A stretch of 64,000 bases of DNA from Macrophomina tecta. Taxonomy: Eukaryota > Ascomycota > Dothideomycetes > Botryosphaeriales > Botryosphaeriaceae. This document shows positions 20,440-31,208 of the stretch, one piece after another (position 1 is the stretch's first letter; each line of letters opens with the position of its first letter). Both the position numbers and the translations under genes were made by a program. The stretch spans positions 930,001 to 994,000 of the forward strand of contig JAKSGN010000020.1 in assembly GCA_024180945.1 (NCBI GenBank). The letters are read 5' to 3'. The notes beneath the pieces are model-generated. The model had not been told where the DNA came from, made no database searches, and saw only the letters and a program-made list of their open reading frames with translations.

Positions 20440-22388
20440 TCACCACAACTGAGGCATGGATGCTAGCCTCTGAACCTGCCAACCTGACCCCTTTCGGTAC
20501 GCTCTCGATGCTCCAGTCAGAATCAGCACAAGACCAAGCATGCGGAGAGCCTGCTGTAAATACAGCCTCATAAGCCCCTTCTTCGTGTACACAATGTTCC
20601 AGTCGGCCCACTTGGGGAACATGCACCTTAACGTGAACCATATCTGACTATATCTGCATTCGACGTAAGCCAGCTCGAACATGAGCGCCGGACAAAAGGT
20701 AAAGCACTTACGGATACGTTGTCGAGTTCCACCCCGACTTGTCAAAATACCAGCTGTTGCATCCTCCGGTAGTGAAGACGGTGTTCTTCAAGCTCCTCTG
20801 GATGTCTCGGGTGTACTCCTCCTCTGCCTCTCTCTTCACCTCGACTGTCGCGGCGTCTCCTTGCAATATGAGCTTGATGCACTTTACTGCGTAACTCACC
20901 GTGTTTTCCGCCCCGAGAATGGCCGAGGAGTGGCCAGTCGCGCAATTTGGACCGGGAACAATGAAGTTCGGGAATCCATCCATGGCAATGCCCTGATATG
21001 CCTGTGGGCCGCCACGCTGCTCCATCACGGCGGTCAACAACTCTCCATCGCGGCCAATCACTTTCAGCCCGTGGAACCACTTTGTCGCTTCGTACCCATT
21101 CGAGATTATAATGACGTCTGCAGGGACAGTCCTTTCCGGCTCATCCCCCCCACAGTTTTTCGGATATGTGCGGCCAGGTCCGAGAGTGACGCTGTTCTCA
21201 TTGACAGCTGTGAGGGCCTGAGTGGTGAGCTCGAGCCGCGGGTCCTGCAGGGCAGGAAACCATTGAGCATCGAGTATACGGCGCTTGCAGCCAACACTGT
21301 AGTCCGGCGTAAGCATCTCATGGTACTTTTCCGGCACTGCCTTCCTCATATGCTCCAACAGGGCCTTCTCAACCTTCTTCCGCTCATTCTTGCTCCACTC
21401 GCCATCCTTGAACAACCGAAAGTCGTACTCCAGGTGCGCAAAGACGAGCATCCGCAGCACGCGGCTCAAACCCGGAACGTGGGTCAAGAGCGTCGGACGC
21501 CCCTTCCGCCACCACTCATCACCACCCGGCGGTTCCTGCCGAGGCATCACCCACGGCGGCGAGCGCATCACCTGCGTCACCTTCCTGACACCCATCTCAT
21601 TGATCAGCTTCGGCACAAACTGCGCCGCACTGCACCCCGTCCCCACCACAACAACGTTCTTCCCGCTAAAATCGACGCCATGCTCCCACCTCGCCGCGTG
21701 GAACACCTCGCCCTCGAACTTCTCCCTCCCAGGCACCTCCTCCGGCCAGCCCTTAGGCTCCGCCAATACTCCCACCGCACTAAGCACCACCCGGGCCCTC
21801 ACCCTCTCCTTCCACACCACCACAGCCCCCTCCCCCTCCTCCCTCACTGCCCTCTCCCTCTCCCGCCAGCTCCACTCCCCCACGCCCGGCGCCAAATGCC
21901 ACAACTCCGCCTCCCAGCAGCCCTCTGTCTCCACCCATTTCAACTCCCTACATTCCACCCCCAGCTGCACATCCCTCCACAGCCCCTCCCGCGCGCATAC
22001 TCCCTCCAGATACTCCAGAATCTCCTCGCCCTCCGGATAAAAGCCCAGGCCCGTCGCCTCGGCCCACGAAAACGAGTACACCGGCGACGGCACGTCGCAC
22101 GCCACGCCCGGGTAGCGGTTGATCCACCAGGTGCCGCCGACGCCGGCGTGCCGGTCGACGAGGCGGAACTGCGTGGACGGGAGCGCGCGCTTGAGGGCGC
22201 GGGCGGCGGCGATGCCGGCGGCGCCGGCGCCAATGATGAGGGCGGGGATGTAGCTGCGAAGGTGGTCAGGGATGGGGGGTTTTGAGTGTGTGAGGAGAGT
22301 TGGGGAGGATTCTTCTTTACGTGTAGGCGTCAGGCCCGTGGCCACCAACGCGGCGGATGGCGTTGGGGTTGGGGTTGCCGTCGTGCAT
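20440..22388 (-). CDS. Flavin-dependent (Baeyer-Villiger-type) monooxygenase
   Basis: Three exons (22321-22388, 20712-22253, 20440-20653; introns 67 and 58 nt) give 607 residues. The FAD-binding loop GAGAAG is at residues 31-36. GGTWWINRYPGVACDVPS follows, typical of BVMOs. The fingerprint FxGxxxHxxxW is present (FEGEVFHAARW) but is followed by Glu instead of the usual Pro/Asp. The NADPH-side Rossmann loop is VVVVGTGCSAAQ. Late motifs IIISNGYEATKWF and NFIVPGPNCATGHSSAI also fit. The C-terminal exon holds a hydrophobic helix (QQALRMLGLVLILTGASRAY) that could anchor the enzyme to a membrane. It should oxygenate a ketone or heteroatom with O2 and NADPH; the substrate is unknown. The start MHDGNPNPN comes from exon 1 and splices in frame. 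Confidence 0.88.
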
Positions 22389-25300
22389 GGTGGGATGAGC
22401 GGAACGGTGGAGTTGCGATGCCTGAGGAATTGGGTGTTGAATTATTCAGGGTCGTCTCGATCTTCTCTTCAGCAGGCATAGTAGGTCGAGTACGTGAATA
22501 TCAGGAGATATCAAGCTACAAAAAAAAAAAAAAAAAGAAAAGAAAAACACACACGATTCGACGAAGCGCCAGAAGGATGGGCTAGAAAGTGTTCTCCCAA
22601 CCTTCAGCTCGCGCAATTCTAAACACCGAAAAGGCCGAGCCCGTGCTATGTAGCGACGAGGTCGAGCGCATAATAAAACTCTATCCACACCAAGAACTCT
22701 ACCATGAATAAGCACGCGCACACAGCGGTCCCGCCCCTCTCGGCCGCCCCTCTTCCAACTGCCCCGCCATACCCCGCTAGCACAGCAACACACCACACGA
22801 AAGGCAGGGTCGATGTCGTAAGTCATGCACAACAACAGGAGAAAAAAAAGGTATCTCTAACCGAAAAGCAGCACGTTGCCTACACTTCTCAACCTACCAA
22901 CCACGGCACATGTCGGCCAGATGTAAAACGGTCAGTCCGCAGCAGCGGCAAATCAACGCCCCGACTCATCTCGTCTCGCTCTCGCTACATATGACCTCTT
23001 CCAACATCCCTGCCAGCCGCCCACTCATTCAGCCAGCCATGGGAACTGGGGGAGGAAACGAAGAGGAAGCATCTGCAGCAACGTGGCTTCGGGCTGGGCA
23101 GTGGCACAGCAGGAGCGTTGGAACATCAGCAGCAGCAGCAGCAGCGCGTCGAAAACTTCCCGAATGTTCCGGAAGCGAGAAAAAAAGAAAGAGGCAGAGG
23201 GAGAAAAGGCGGCAGTGGGAAGAGCGCTGAGGCGCATAGGCGGGGTCTGTCTGCAGGATGCAAATCCGTATGTGAGTAAGTTTCAGCCCCACAGTAATGC
23301 ATCCTACCATCCAATCCAGGACGAGGATCAGGCGGGACGGAGAGGCGGAGAGGCAAGCAACGCAGGCGAGGCAGCGATCCCACGCCACCTGTGGGACAGG
23401 GACCGGGTACAAGGAAGCTCAAGAACACGAGGAGAGGAGAGTGGGGAAGGGAAGGGGGGAGGGGGGAGGATCTACTGCGTGCATGCGCAGGACGGGAGCG
23501 AGAGGCTGATGCTCCTGCTGCTGCGAGCTGCAAGTTTCTCGCCGCCGCAATCGCCGAACACTATTGAAGAGGCTGGGAAGCGGTCGTCCTGCTCATCGGC
23601 TGTCGTCTCGTCGACTCCGGGAGGATCGGCGCATAACCGACAGCGGCGGGGGGCGCTACGCCAGAGATAGAAGAAAGCGACGACGGCGACGACATGCCAT
23701 GCGGGGATGCCGGTTCGGGAAAGCGATGATGTGCTCTGCTTATTTTTTTTTTTTCCCTCTCTCTCTCTCTTCCTCCCCGCGGCCCCCTCCCTAGCGCGAC
23801 TGTGGAGTACTCTCCCCCTCTCTGTTTGAAAACGCGAAAAAGTCCCTCTTTTTCTGCTGATTCGGCGGAACCAGGAAGGGTGTCAATCACCGCAAAGCCT
23901 AAACAGTAGCACCAAGGCCGATATTATTTGCTTTTTGTTTAAGCCTGCATGAGGGTCGAGGGACTGCTACTCTAACAATAACATCGCTTGGGGCCGGGCG
24001 GCTCGGTCATCCTGCAGCGACGCTGTTAGTGGCTTGTCGGCCACGTTGTTTTCCTCTGCCGTCCCATGGTACAGGTGGGTGCGAATGGCCGGGACCGGAG
24101 AGCTGTTCAACGATCCTAGCGCGTTCTTGTCTCTCTCTTTTTCTCGCGCGCATCATCAAACCCTGGAGCCAGGGGAGGGACATGCAGGTCGCGTGTGAGC
24201 CGCTCCATTAGTTCTCTTGTGGCTGCAGTCGACCGAGATAAAGGAGACATGAGGCGTCCAAGGGTCGAGTAGGAGCGCGACGCATGTAGCAGCAGCAACG
24301 GCTTGATAAGGAGCTAGCAGGCAGGCAGGCGGTACGTACACCTTAGCGCATGTGCTTATATCTTACACCGATGGGGATGTATGTCGCACTAAAATTGGAG
24401 GCGGCAGGGCAGAGAGACGGACAAGGGCGGGGGAAACGAGGTACATACACGAGAAGAAGCGTCGTCGATCAGACACACGCGCTCTCATGCACATCACCTA
24501 ACGCCCACCTTCGCCTGTACCTTACTGTTTTCTTCCCATTCGGTCGTTGGCAAAGAGGACGCCGCTTTTTGTATTGGTGTCACGTCGCACGAGACTAGGA
24601 TTTAATAAAAATTTCTCTGCTCTCTCGCTACTGCACGTTCGACAAGACATCCCAATCTCGTCGGCGGCGACAGGAATGATTAATTGAGACATTGATTGAC
24701 CCTTGCGCGCAACCCACCTCGGAGCAATGCAAGGGGAAGGGGTTGGAGGGGGGAAGATCAAGTCGCAGCGGAGAGCTGGGCTTCCCTCACTCTCTCCTCA
24801 GCTGCATGTCAGCGGCGCACGTCTGTGTTCGTGATGGTCAGGGCGGAATAGCTTATTGCTCGGATATATCGCCATGTTGCTTCTTAGCATCGGATTGGCA
24901 TCCTCAATTCACCCAGGAGAAACAGGGAAGTGGACTTGTGGCCTTCCCCTTTCGGGCCTGCTGGCGCGCGAGAGTTTCCCACCCACCCCGAAATAAAAAT
25001 CCTGTTGTGCACCCCTGGCGGCGGGGAAAAGGAAAGTGGGATCCTGATACACTTACTCGTAATTCCGCCACGGCTGAGACGGCGCTTTTTGCAGGGGATG
25101 CACAGGCCCCGGTGGGTTTGGCTGCTGACGTTTGGTTTTGCTCACGAACCCGCCGAGTCATCGCCCCGTCTCATCGTACGAACATCCGTCAGTCTCCGTC
25201 GTCTCGGGGTCGAGCCGTCGGCGTCTTGTAGCGTTATTGACCAAGAAAGTAGTACTTGGAGATGTAGTAGTACCTCTGCTCTATGTGTATTGAGGCATAC

Positions 25301-26326
25301 CTATATATGCTATACCAACCATGACCCACACGGGGGCGCGCACTAAAGCCTCAGTGAACCAAAAACTTGCGCTAAACGTTTCCTACAACAACATAAGGAA
25401 AAGGCAAAACACCGGCCAGATACCCATTCCCTCTTGTTTTCCCAGACCCCAGTGGTCGGTCCCGTTAGTCCTCCCGTCTCACCCACCTCGAGTAGCGAAA
25501 CATATGGATTCGTTTCCTGCCGTCGCCGAAGCAGTTGCCGCCCGTTCGCATGCCTGCTGCTCCCACAACTGACAAATATCCATGTAACCCGTTGCTGCTG
25601 TTACCCTCTGTAATCTCCGAGGTCTGTAATCTGTTGAAACCAAAGCGGAGATACTCCTTGATGCCATCCATACCGTATCATTACCGTGTCCACAGTGGCC
25701 GGGGAGAAAGGGAGGAACCCATAATATGACAAGGATAAAAAGTTGGACAGGCGAAACAAGGCAAACAACCCAAGCGCACACCCATGCTTTTTGTACGTCT
25801 GCCCGGGAATAAACCAACCGGGTCCAACTACTAGGCCTTCCAGAGGTCGGTTCTCCAGGAGTCCGAGCCGGAAGATGATGCTGAGAATCGAAGACTTTGC
25901 AGAATGTAAACGCACGCGTGCAAGACAAAAACCAAAAGCTTATGCTGCTGCAAGAACTTTGCCAAGCAGGGGAAAACAGTCGCTCAAATGCTGCAATAGG
26001 AAGGAAGAGGAAAAGTAAAAACCCAAGGAAGAAAATAAGTACACAAGCACTCGCTTCTTTGCCGCTGATGACGACCATGATAAGGAAAGGTTGTGATGAT
26101 GCCCGTACAAGTAATGAAAACTACCAGCTTTCTCAAGAAAGCATCTAATAAGAAACCAAGGAAACAGTATTCCAACCACTACGGCCCCCCTTGTCCCTAC
26201 TCCAGCCATTTCGGGGGAGTCATGCGCGGTGGGATGGGTGATGCCGTAAGGCTTCTTTTTTTCTTTTTCCTTCCATACCTCTCGTGAAGCCTTCAGTATT
26301 CCAACGAGCATGTCGTATCCATGAAT
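22389..26326. other. 3.9-kb gene-free stretch
   Basis: I find no gene with family signatures or clean intron structure on either strand. There are A-runs near 22520, CT repeats near 23757, and generally unbiased codon statistics in all open frames. It may hold the long 3' UTR of the large gene at 26327 and the monooxygenase promoter. Non-coding RNA genes cannot be judged by eye. Confidence 0.4.
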
Positions 26327-29300
26327 CTACATGACCGTCATTAACTTCATCTGCTGCGTCTTGCTGACTAGCTCGGTTTCTTTTGCATCGAATGTCTTTT
26401 CGGAAAGGGTCATTCGCGATCGAGGGCGGTTTCTGCGTGAAGAAGGAGATTCGTCAAGTGGATCGGCGGTGAATATGTGGCCAAAGGAAGAATCACCGCC
26501 CGTCGGGGTATGAACTGGAGTAGAGTAGAGGCGCTCGGTCTCGCGCAGAGCTCCCTTGGCTTGGCGCATGAGACCATTGACGTAAGGAACAATGTGTTTG
26601 AGAGTAGCGGTGTCAAAGGGAACCTTTTTGGCTGGTGTGCCAGGATTAGGCGAGTGGGCGTCCGTGTTCCTGCGCTGCTGGAGTGCCTCAATCACCGATC
26701 GTGCTACAGCCTCGGAATTCTTGCGTGGCCGGGTCACAGGCGTGGCCCTAGGTGTGTCTTGCGGGGTTCGGGGAGCCGGCGAAGGGCTGCTAAAGATATC
26801 GTCTGTAGAAGTCAGGATTGACTTCCTTCTAGACTTGGCGCCGACAGAAAGGGCGGGAGAAGCACCATTACTGAGGCTATCTCTAGCAGCTTGGAGAATG
26901 GACCGGCCCCTCGGTCGTCCGGAATGCGGCGTGTTGTTCGCAGGCTCGTCAAAAGCATCGGTATCGAATCCGGGGGATGAAGGCGGTGAAAGCTGAGGAA
27001 CCAGAGGCTCATCGACTTCTTGATCGGCTAGGTCAATCATTGCTTCCACCTCTTGCCACATCTTCTTATAGGAGCCGCCCAGGATGTCAAGGGTCGCGGC
27101 CCGTTGACGAATCTCTTTCAACTCTTCAATAAGAAGACCCCACTCTCTCAACAGGCCAATGTTTGCAAGGACATTGGTTTGTTGTTCCCGAATGCTTTTC
27201 GGAACGAACATAGCAGATGGGCTCTCCGGTTTGTCGTTACTGGTATCGCCTAACCCATCTTCGCAGCTGCTGAAATCGAAATCGTCGTTCCAGTCTTCTG
27301 TGACGCCCTTGCTCCCCACACCCCAAGTCCCAAACTTGTTCGTGATCATCGGATCTCTCTTCCCAGCCACGTCTGGGACAACGGGGACACTTTGACTGCG
27401 CGCGTGGAGGCCACTCGGCACGCGTCGACCCACTGACCGGCTGCCCCTGCTGTTGGCGTCTTTCTTGCCGTGCACTGTGTTTGGTCGAGGTGGTGTACGA
27501 TTGCCCACGCTCTTGTCAGCGACAATTGACTCTGACCAATCGAAGATGCTGCTCCTGGCGTCTCTCTCGTAGGTGTCGACGGACAAGCGCGGAGCTGTGC
27601 GTGCAGAGACAGGACTGGAATTCGAACCGATGATGACGGGATTGCTGCGTTTCAGAGCGAGATGAGTGGCATACTGCAGGTTCGACGTGCGTTCACTGCT
27701 TAGCTCCCATATCTCGCTATCTTCGTCGCCAAAAGACCACCGACCGTCGTCACCATCGTCCGCACTGTTGTCCCATTCAAGAGAACCCAGGTTAAGCGGT
27801 TTAGGGGGTGACGACGGGATATCAGGCGAGAAGCGAGAATTATTGCGGGGCGCTGGAGTCGGGGACCCACCGTTTCCGTTCGCTCGGTCCGGTACGACAG
27901 AGCGGACGGGCGTTGAGAAGTTGCTCTCCTCCTCTTGGATGATGGAATGCTTGTCGAGTTCGGGGAAGGTACCCTTGGGTAGGAGGTCCCGCAGTGGTGA
28001 GATTTTATGCTTCAATGCCGGCGGTGATTCATCAAAGATGGTTTCGATGGTTGGCCCGCGGGCGCCTGATGAGGCTCTAGTGCCTCTTGTACGCATGGAG
28101 TCGAACACCGTATCACTCTGGAAGTCCGTGTCGGACTCTTCTCCGGACCAGATCCGTGCCTCAGAGTCCGAGCCAACAAGGGTAGAAGCTTGTTCCGAGG
28201 AGGTGATAGAGTAGCGGGAAAGCCGAATTGGCGCGGAAGATGGTGATGCAGGGCGATGACTGACAGGTCGGGCGGTCGAGGGTGTATATCCATGCTGTGA
28301 GGGGACTCGAGACGGAACGTGATTGGAGGTGTTGCTCAGGGACACAGTGCGTGACTCGAAAGCGGGCGAGGACGAGGGCCTGCTGGACTCGAAACTGACG
28401 TCGGCCGCGTCGCCGGTATGATTGCTGTACGAAGAATGGAGCTCACGCGGCGAGTCAACCGGGCCGCTCGCATCTCTCGGCTTCGGCAGCGCGTCTGTTT
28501 CACCGTTGGTCATTGCGCCCGAGCCATCGGGGGTTGACACGGTGGTTGCGGCGGAGAGGCGTTTGGTCGCGCGAATGAACCTGTCGGCGGACAGGCGGCG
28601 CCGGTGCTGTGGTTTCCTTGACGACGGCACCGTCCCGAGGAGGTCACTGATGGAGAAGGAGCTCCTGGCATGATCTTCTCCTTGGCCTGTTTCGGGTAAT
28701 GCAAGTGCCTCTGCGGGGGTTTCAGAAATAGACGTGGGGCTCAGTGGCGCAAGGTCGACAATTGCCGGAGTTTGCGGTCGACTCCGAGCATCATCGCTGT
28801 CGCCGGCCTGGCTGGTGGAATCCTCCATTTCGAGCGTCGGGGCCGTCACGGCGTTGGCCAGAACAAGGGTCGGGTGGCACTTCTCGCTTGGGACTATCCG
28901 CGTAATAACCTTCGGATCTCCAGACAATCCTCGCCTCTTAGTTACCGTACTTTTGGCCGAGAAGTACTGCTTCCAGCGCACCTCCGGCTCGAGCTGTTGG
29001 GGGCCGGCGGCAATGAAAGCATCAATACGACCCGGCGGCATATCCATGAATGCAGGAGGCGACCCCAGCGTCTTGGAGCGCTGATGACTTGTCGCCGGCC
29101 GTCGCAGCGTCGGGCGGGAGGAGCTGCTAGGACGAGGTTCGGGGCCGGCGGGTTGGCGGACGGACGTCGAGCGCTTGACAAGCTTGTTTGGAGGCAACGG
29201 CGGCGGAGCGCTCCCTGGGATTATGGGCGCATTCGAGCCGTCCAGAGAGAAGGCCATGGACCCGTTGGAGTAGGAGAGCGACGGTGAGGCGAGGCTTGCA

Positions 29301-29755
29301 GAGGTGCGTGTTGAGCTTTGCGATATGGATACAATCGAGAGGCGCTTCACCCATGACGGGCGCGCCCGCGTGCTGTCCCGGCCGTCAACAACAACAACAC
29401 CAGCCGAGTCCTGGTCCATGCCCGACATTCTCTTCCCGCCCTCGTCCGCAGGGCGCAAGCGAGGGCTACCGCCATCCAGGGTTAATCTGCGTGGGCGTCG
29501 CATTGGGGCTCGCCCATTGTTTGGGCGCGTCTCGAATGCGCCGTCCAGCGGTGAGGGCGCAAGCGGTAGCGGCGGCGGCTGCGCAGCGACAGAAGTGTAC
29601 GGCCGCGGGGGCAGCGGGTACTCGGCGGTGCGATCGGGGGTAGAAGAGCGTTTTGGCCTGGTAAAGGGCGTGGCTGGTCGCTGCGAATCTGGACGGCCCA
29701 GGGCAAGGCCGGCGGAGGATAGGCCAACAACAGTGGCAGAAGCGCACAGCTGCAT
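26327..29755 (-). CDS. Large Ser/Pro-rich, mostly disordered protein, function unassigned
   Basis: One long open frame; from ATG 29755 it encodes 1142 residues. It is dominated by Ser, Pro, Arg and Thr with many SP/TP and RxxS sites, typical of heavily phosphorylated cytoskeletal or cell-cycle scaffolds. Two more ordered spots are seen: KFGTWGVGSKGVTEDWNDDF followed by an acidic patch at about residues 800-830, and a helical block LLREWGLLIEELKEIRQRAA near residue 870. The Trp-Asp-Asp-Phe style patch recalls septation/mitotic-exit scaffold proteins, but I would not assign that. The true N-terminus may be a small upstream exon (ATG at 29878, donor GTACCT, acceptor just before CTGTGCGC at 29752), because the first residues from 29755 look like read-through. 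Conserved as a type in Pezizomycotina, I believe, but unnamed here. Confidence 0.75.
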   Translation of the reverse strand: MQLCASATVVGLSSAGLALGRPDSQRPATPFTRPKRSSTPDRTAEYPLPPRPYTSVAAQPPPLPLAPSPLDGAFETRPNNGRAPMRRPRRLTLDGGSPRLRPADEGGKRMSGMDQDSAGVVVVDGRDSTRARPSWVKRLSIVSISQSSTRTSASLASPSLSYSNGSMAFSLDGSNAPIIPGSAPPPLPPNKLVKRSTSVRQPAGPEPRPSSSSRPTLRRPATSHQRSKTLGSPPAFMDMPPGRIDAFIAAGPQQLEPEVRWKQYFSAKSTVTKRRGLSGDPKVITRIVPSEKCHPTLVLANAVTAPTLEMEDSTSQAGDSDDARSRPQTPAIVDLAPLSPTSISETPAEALALPETGQGEDHARSSFSISDLLGTVPSSRKPQHRRRLSADRFIRATKRLSAATTVSTPDGSGAMTNGETDALPKPRDASGPVDSPRELHSSYSNHTGDAADVSFESSRPSSSPAFESRTVSLSNTSNHVPSRVPSQHGYTPSTARPVSHRPASPSSAPIRLSRYSITSSEQASTLVGSDSEARIWSGEESDTDFQSDTVFDSMRTRGTRASSGARGPTIETIFDESPPALKHKISPLRDLLPKGTFPELDKHSIIQEEESNFSTPVRSVVPDRANGNGGSPTPAPRNNSRFSPDIPSSPPKPLNLGSLEWDNSADDGDDGRWSFGDEDSEIWELSSERTSNLQYATHLALKRSNPVIIGSNSSPVSARTAPRLSVDTYERDARSSIFDWSESIVADKSVGNRTPPRPNTVHGKKDANSRGSRSVGRRVPSGLHARSQSVPVVPDVAGKRDPMITNKFGTWGVGSKGVTEDWNDDFDFSSCEDGLGDTSNDKPESPSAMFVPKSIREQQTNVLANIGLLREWGLLIEELKEIRQRAATLDILGGSYKKMWQEVEAMIDLADQEVDEPLVPQLSPPSSPGFDTDAFDEPANNTPHSGRPRGRSILQAARDSLSNGASPALSVGAKSRRKSILTSTDDIFSSPSPAPRTPQDTPRATPVTRPRKNSEAVARSVIEALQQRRNTDAHSPNPGTPAKKVPFDTATLKHIVPYVNGLMRQAKGALRETERLYSTPVHTPTGGDSSFGHIFTADPLDESPSSRRNRPRSRMTLSEKTFDAKETELVSKTQQMKLMTVM

Positions 29756-31208
29756 CACCAAAGCGAGTCAGCCATTGACGAAGCCAAACAGGGCGGTGAA
29801 ATCACGCAGGGCGAAAACAGCAGAGCAGCACGCAAAAAGGCAACATCTGGGGATAGGTACCGTGGGTACTGTTTTCATGCTTCCGGGTTGGTTACTCAGC
29901 CCGCCTCCAGCTGCTGCAAGGCACAAGAGAAAGGAGACTCGTGACGGCGTGGGTCGTGGTCATTATGGCATAGCGGAGGCAGCGAGAGCGGGCAGCATCA
30001 GAGGGACGCCGCGGTTGAGCTGAGGCAGAGCAGAAGCGAGCGGCGGGTGGAGACTGCTGTGATACGGCGGAGACAGCTGCGCTGGCCGGGACGAGACCGA
30101 GAGGCCTACTAGGTATAGAGAGGGCGGCCGCTGGGTAGGATCGACGGCGACTGTTTGGGCGATTGACGGACGGGACTCCCTCGTAAGCGACAGCGCTAGG
30201 AGCTCCGTACAGCGCGTCTGAAGGACCGGGATGTTCTCTGAGGTGGAATGTAAATAACAAGGCGCCGGAGCATGGCGCACCCCACCCGTTACACGCTGCG
30301 CTCGGCCGCCGCCAGCCGCCGTTGCTGGCAGCACAGCTGCTGCTGCTGCTGCTGCTGCTCCTGCTGCTGCGCTGCTACCGCTGCTGCTGGCAACCAGCGA
30401 TTCCGCGCGCATTCTCAGGAGCTGCGGTCAGGGACGGCGGCTGCGTGCCCCTCGCAGGCGGACCCTGGGGCCCGACCTCCAACCAAGGTAGACGCAGACA
30501 TCGCGCTGTCCCATCAGCCGTTGCGGTCCAATGCCGTGCCAGGGCGCGCCCTCACCGGCGGCGGTTCGCCGCTGGGCCAATCAGCCACGCCATGTCAATC
30601 TCCCATGAAGATCTGGGCTGCAAACTACGACACCCGCACGTCACGTCAGCAGCCCGCCCGGCAAGCAGGCAGCTGGGGGCGGCTGGCTGCACCGACGCGT
30701 TGAGGCTGGGCTGCGGCACAGCGCGACATGCCCCCGGCTCCACCGAGACTGCCTGCTACCGCCGCGCTGCGTCTTGCCGGACGATCCTGGCGGGCGCAAT
30801 GCGTAGATCCGGGATATGCGAAATAGCGCGCTAGATGTTGTCGTCGCCTTCCTTGCTTGCGCACCTGCATGGCGCGTGGGTGGACGGTCGTGGCGGATCT
30901 GAGCGGCCCACTGCGAGGTACGTGGCACGGTGCATCAGATCGGAGGGCTTGCTTCTGGAAGAAAAGCAACGCTGGACGACCGCGCTCGGGGCACCGCTCA
31001 TTTGCGCCTGGCTGGGCTGCTGGGCTGGCAGCAGGGCGCGCAAGGAGCGCCGCCGCTAAGGCAGCACCGCCGGCCAATCGCCGCCGCCGCTCGCAGCCCG
31101 CGCCAGCGTCTGAACCAGCTCGACGCCACACCAGCACTTTCTCTCGATCACGCCTCGACGCATCAGCTCCTGCCCGCTCCGCACTACCGACGGCGCAATC
31201 AATCAATC
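29756..31208. other. Divergent promoter region with CTG repeat
   Basis: About 1.45 kb lie between the divergent starts of the large Ser/Pro-rich gene and GCN20. It is GC-rich and carries a CTG repeat. The last 100 bp before GCN20 are C/A-rich, a likely 5' UTR. Open frames with Ala or Leu runs here are products of the repeat. Confidence 0.45.
30337..30371. repeat. CTG/CAG trinucleotide repeat
   Basis: A near-perfect run of CTG units (about 11, with one CTC interruption), followed by further scattered CTG units to about 30390. It lies in the divergent promoter region and is not clearly within a coding frame. Confidence 0.85.

Noticed and set aside
25479..26078. 199-codon minus frame with hydrophobic N-terminus
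   Set aside because: Cys/Trp/Phe-rich composition typical of non-coding translation, no family blocks, and overlapping frames on the other strand.
30269..30412. Frames with long Ala or Leu runs
   Set aside because: They are translations of the CTG repeat in the divergent promoter, not a protein gene.
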